A stretch of 6,260 nt of DNA from Candidatus Woesearchaeota archaeon (GTDB lineage: Archaea; Nanobdellota; Nanobdellia; Woesearchaeales; WALR01), in NCBI GenBank assembly GCA_015522765.1, contig WALR01000132.1, positions 1-6,260 of the forward strand, read 5' to 3'. A model generated the notes under the pieces. The model worked only from the letters and a program-made list of their open reading frames with translations, did not search any database and was not told where the DNA came from. Made by a program: the position numbers and the translations under genes. This document shows positions 4,417 to 6,260 of the stretch, one piece after another. Within the stretch, counting starts at the first letter, position 1, and the number at the start of each line of letters is the position of its first letter.

Positions 4417-5934
4417 CTAATTGGTTATATTGACGCTGAAGAATCCTGAGCCGATTTTTGTAAATGTGCGGTTATAATTCAGCGTCTCTGAGACTGGAGC
4501 TCCGCCAAGCAGGGGGATTGCCCTGTCAGGGGCATAAACAAGTGAGATGTTAAGCCGGCTGAAGAGGGAGTTAACCTTCTTTATATTGTAAGAGTTCATG
4601 ACCTCCTTAAAATCAGAGTAAATATATGAAACATTCTCGATGTTCCTCGGCCTTTCATCAAGAAGGGGGGATAAGCCGGAGTATTCTAAGAGGAACCCGT
4701 ATTCAGGGAGAGAGGCTACTTTTCCTTTATGAGGAAGATAATAGGAGGATGAGGAAACCTTGTAAAGGGTTTCGGAGGATAGCGCATCTGAGCGGTACCT
4801 TCTGGCAATTCCTGTAAGTGAGAGGAGGAGTATCAAAAATATGAGCAGGATGGTGAGCTGCCTCAGAGACTCGAGCTCCCAGTCAGATACGACAAGCCTT
4901 ATAAAACCGCTTGATGAGATGAACACGACCAAGGGAACAACAACAAGCAGAAAGAGGGGAGAGAGGAATAAGAGCAGGGAGGAAACCAAAAGAAGAGCGA
5001 CAACGCCCGGGTTTTTCCTCCAGACAATGCCCAGCCCTGAGAAAAAGAAGAATAAGAGGACTATATTAAAGCCATATATAAGGGGCGATGACAATGCAGA
5101 ATAAAAGGCGGAATGCATATCAGGCATACCCGCATTCTCCAGCTGCAGGGCAGAAACAAGAAGGGCCAGCAGGGAGAGAAGGATGAATAATGCTGTAAGC
5201 ATAGAAGGAGCATGCATCTTGTTTGCATGTTTCACCTCTCTCCTCTTATAAATTATAAAAGCCCTCAGAGACATAAGAAGCAGGAAGATAAACGCATACT
5301 CCGGCCCGAATAGGGGGATAAGAAAGGAGAGGAAATAATGCCTTCCAAGAGCGAGAAAGAAAAGGGGGAGGAGCAGTTGGAACAGGGAGGGATGAAGGTA
5401 GATGCTTACAAAGAAGGGAGAGAGAAGGAAAAGCAGGTATATGCCCCTGCCTTTGGGGCTGACATTCATGAATGAGAGGAAATCATAGTAGGAGAACACG
5501 AGCAGAACCGCAAGTATCAAGGAGAGGAATATTGAGGCGTATGACTGGTTAAGCATGACACTTATCCTCGAGTCTGGAAGGGAGACACCTGCTTTGCAGA
5601 GGGGCTTTGAAACATAAAATGAGAGTGAGAGGAGATAATCATAGGGGGTGATTATGAGGGGGAGAGAGTAGTAGTAATTGTCGTTCATTACGCCCCCCCT
5701 TGATAGCATCTCTCCAATTGACGAAGCGTTGGATTGCCAGAGTCTGTCAGCTTTATGCAGTGAGAAGTAGGAGTCTGCGCTAAGATAAAAGTGATGCCAG
5801 GGGCTGAATATTACCAAGAGGAAGAAGAGGGATAATACCAGCAGGGTGAAGAGTAGAGGCGACGAAACAATGCGTTTCCTCTTGTTATTTTTTCCCCTGT
5901 TATTATCTGACTTTTTACCCTTCAAAAATTTCAC
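4417..5934 (-). CDS. Polytopic membrane protein, GT-C glycosyltransferase-like
   Basis: This is a protein of about 505 aa. A basic cytoplasmic N-terminus (KKSDNNRGKNNKRKR) precedes TM1 (26-43). The first outer loop reads LSADSYFSLHKADRLWQSN (51-69), resembling the Asp-containing loop after TM1 in STT3-like and other GT-C enzymes (D54 or D63). Many hydrophobic segments follow to about residue 375, then a soluble C-terminal domain (about 380-505). Six usable N-glycosylation sequons are N69, N129, N434, N462, N488 and N502, most in the tail, consistent with an extracytoplasmic location. A lipid-linked sugar transferase or oligosaccharyltransferase-like role is inferred from architecture only; the long STT3 WWDYG-type motif is not seen. 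The annotated start is GTG, but TTG at 5923-5925 (Leu4) has a better-placed ribosome binding site. It lies 22 nt downstream of another membrane-associated gene with a similar tail. Confidence 0.8.
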   Translation of the reverse strand: MKFLKGKKSDNNRGKNNKRKRIVSSPLLFTLLVLSLFFLLVIFSPWHHFYLSADSYFSLHKADRLWQSNASSIGEMLSRGGVMNDNYYYSLPLIITPYDYLLSLSFYVSKPLCKAGVSLPDSRISVMLNQSYASIFLSLILAVLLVFSYYDFLSFMNVSPKGRGIYLLFLLSPFFVSIYLHPSLFQLLLPLFFLALGRHYFLSFLIPLFGPEYAFIFLLLMSLRAFIIYKRREVKHANKMHAPSMLTALFILLSLLALLVSALQLENAGMPDMHSAFYSALSSPLIYGFNIVLLFFFFSGLGIVWRKNPGVVALLLVSSLLLFLSPLFLLVVVPLVVFISSSGFIRLVVSDWELESLRQLTILLIFLILLLSLTGIARRYRSDALSSETLYKVSSSSYYLPHKGKVASLPEYGFLLEYSGLSPLLDERPRNIENVSYIYSDFKEVMNSYNIKKVNSLFSRLNISLVYAPDRAIPLLGGAPVSETLNYNRTFTKIGSGFFSVNITN

Positions 5935-5937
5935 CTC
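5931..5937 (-). promoter_or_regulatory. Ribosome binding site that questions the GTG start
   Basis: The minus strand reads GAGGTGA, a 7-nt match to the usual archaeal anti-Shine-Dalgarno sequence. It includes the GTG annotated as the start (5932-5934), which would leave no spacing. The TTG at 5923-5925 is in the same frame, 5 nt after the site, and is the more likely initiator, giving a product of about 502 aa. Confidence 0.5.
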
Positions 5938-5956
5938 GTTAATAGTCTATCCGCCC

Positions 5957-6260
5957 TCATTCTATCCTGCATTTAATCATGTAAAGCCTGAATGCTGGGC
6001 TCTCATTTAACATTGTAAAACATGAAGATGATTCAAGAGATTCCACCAGCAGAGAAGCATTTATCCTGAAGTTATAAAGCCTCATTAGGGCAGGCGGAAC
6101 CTCCTTATTTTTAAGATTTTCATCAGAGGGGACAAGAAGCAGGGATGCGTTAAGCTCATTGAGCATCCTCACCCTCTCAACATTAAATGAGGAGGAGAAT
6201 GCCTTTTCCATCATGTAGAATTGCCTGTCGGTTTTCAGGGAGTAAAGGCCCTGGGGGGGG
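5957..6260 (-). CDS. C-terminal part of a membrane-associated/GT-C-like protein (partial)
   Basis: The minus frame ending with TGA at 5957-5959 stays open to the window edge, adding PPQGLYSLKTDRQFY before the first Met, so the gene starts outside the window. About 100 residues are visible, with no membrane segment. It resembles the tail of the 505-aa neighbour: FNVERVRMLNELNASLLLVP aligns with YNIKKVNSLFSRLNISLVYAP with one gap. Both then end with a hydrophobic strand pattern, here FTMLNESPAFRLYMI against FTKIGSGFFSVNI. Three N-x-S sequons (two NAS, one NES before Pro) support an extracytoplasmic location. Such tails are typical of archaeal GT-C-like membrane proteins. I infer a tandem paralogue, co-transcribed with the 505-aa gene. 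Confidence 0.7.
   Translation of the reverse strand, partial: PPQGLYSLKTDRQFYMMEKAFSSSFNVERVRMLNELNASLLLVPSDENLKNKEVPPALMRLYNFRINASLLVESLESSSCFTMLNESPAFRLYMIKCRIE

Noticed and set aside
4401..4430. GGTTATA direct repeat (4410-4416, 4423-4429) at the convergent junction
   Set aside because: It is short, lies mostly in the end of the membrane-protein gene, and lacks a stem or T-run that would make a terminator.
6251..6260. G8 run at the window edge
   Set aside because: It is within the partial minus-strand frame as Pro codons and at the sequence end, so it could be coding or an assembly-edge artefact; nothing more can be said.

Overview
The window looks archaeal and most resembles a small-genome DPANN-type lineage. 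The support is an AK6/Fap7-type nucleotide kinase, an archaeal MBF1 with zinc ribbon and Cro-type helix-turn-helix, a UPF0047/YjbQ protein, TATA/BRE-like promoters placed for leaderless transcripts, AGG/AGA/ATA-rich coding strands, a GT-C-like membrane protein with N-glycosylation sequons, and two hypothetical proteins (250 and 206 aa) of kinds I recall from DPANN genomes. The lineage is an inference from gene content; no rRNA gene is present.

Layout. (1) Bases 1-54 hold the 3' end of a + strand gene, overlapping the 250-aa protein (41-793), which has an N-terminal coiled coil with two WxNYLN repeats, a charged Glu-Pro linker and a C-terminal winged-helix-like domain. (2) Bases 794-1054 are a 261-bp spacer between convergent genes. 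It is full of ordered repeats: a GGTTC/GAACC array, a TATACT palindrome, three CTTAA units 11 bp apart inside a 10-bp inverted repeat, and an outer inverted repeat. (3) Bases 1055-2238 hold a minus-strand pair: the 206-aa conserved hypothetical, then the AK6-type kinase. (4) Bases 2239-2331 are a divergent promoter region. (5) Bases 2332-4400 form a tight + strand operon: CoA-binding protein, glycerophosphodiesterase-like protein, YjbQ, MBF1, with overlaps of 17, 4 and 4 nt. (6) Bases 4417-6260 hold a minus-strand pair of membrane/extracytoplasmic proteins, the upstream one partial, with similar C-terminal tails.

The strongest unexplained signal is the DNA repeat shared by the 250-aa gene and the convergent spacer. 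Inside the gene, AGGTTC occurs four times at exactly 11-bp steps and therefore falls in all three reading frames (RF, GS, KV, RF). It is followed by four GAACCT units at 12-bp steps. About 450 bp away, outside any gene, a 29-base stretch (896-924) matches 411-439 at 26 of 29 positions, and further units follow, including two 11-bp near-palindromes in tandem. An 11-bp repeat that ignores codon phase points to selection on the DNA rather than the protein. The neighbouring gene encodes a protein with a probable DNA-binding domain and a probable oligomerisation coil, so a protein-iteron module (replication, partition or chromosome organisation, or autoregulation) is a reasonable but untested model.

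The rest is mostly housekeeping. The second oddity is the GDPD-like protein, which keeps the first catalytic His and the metal-binding acidic residues but lacks the second catalytic His.
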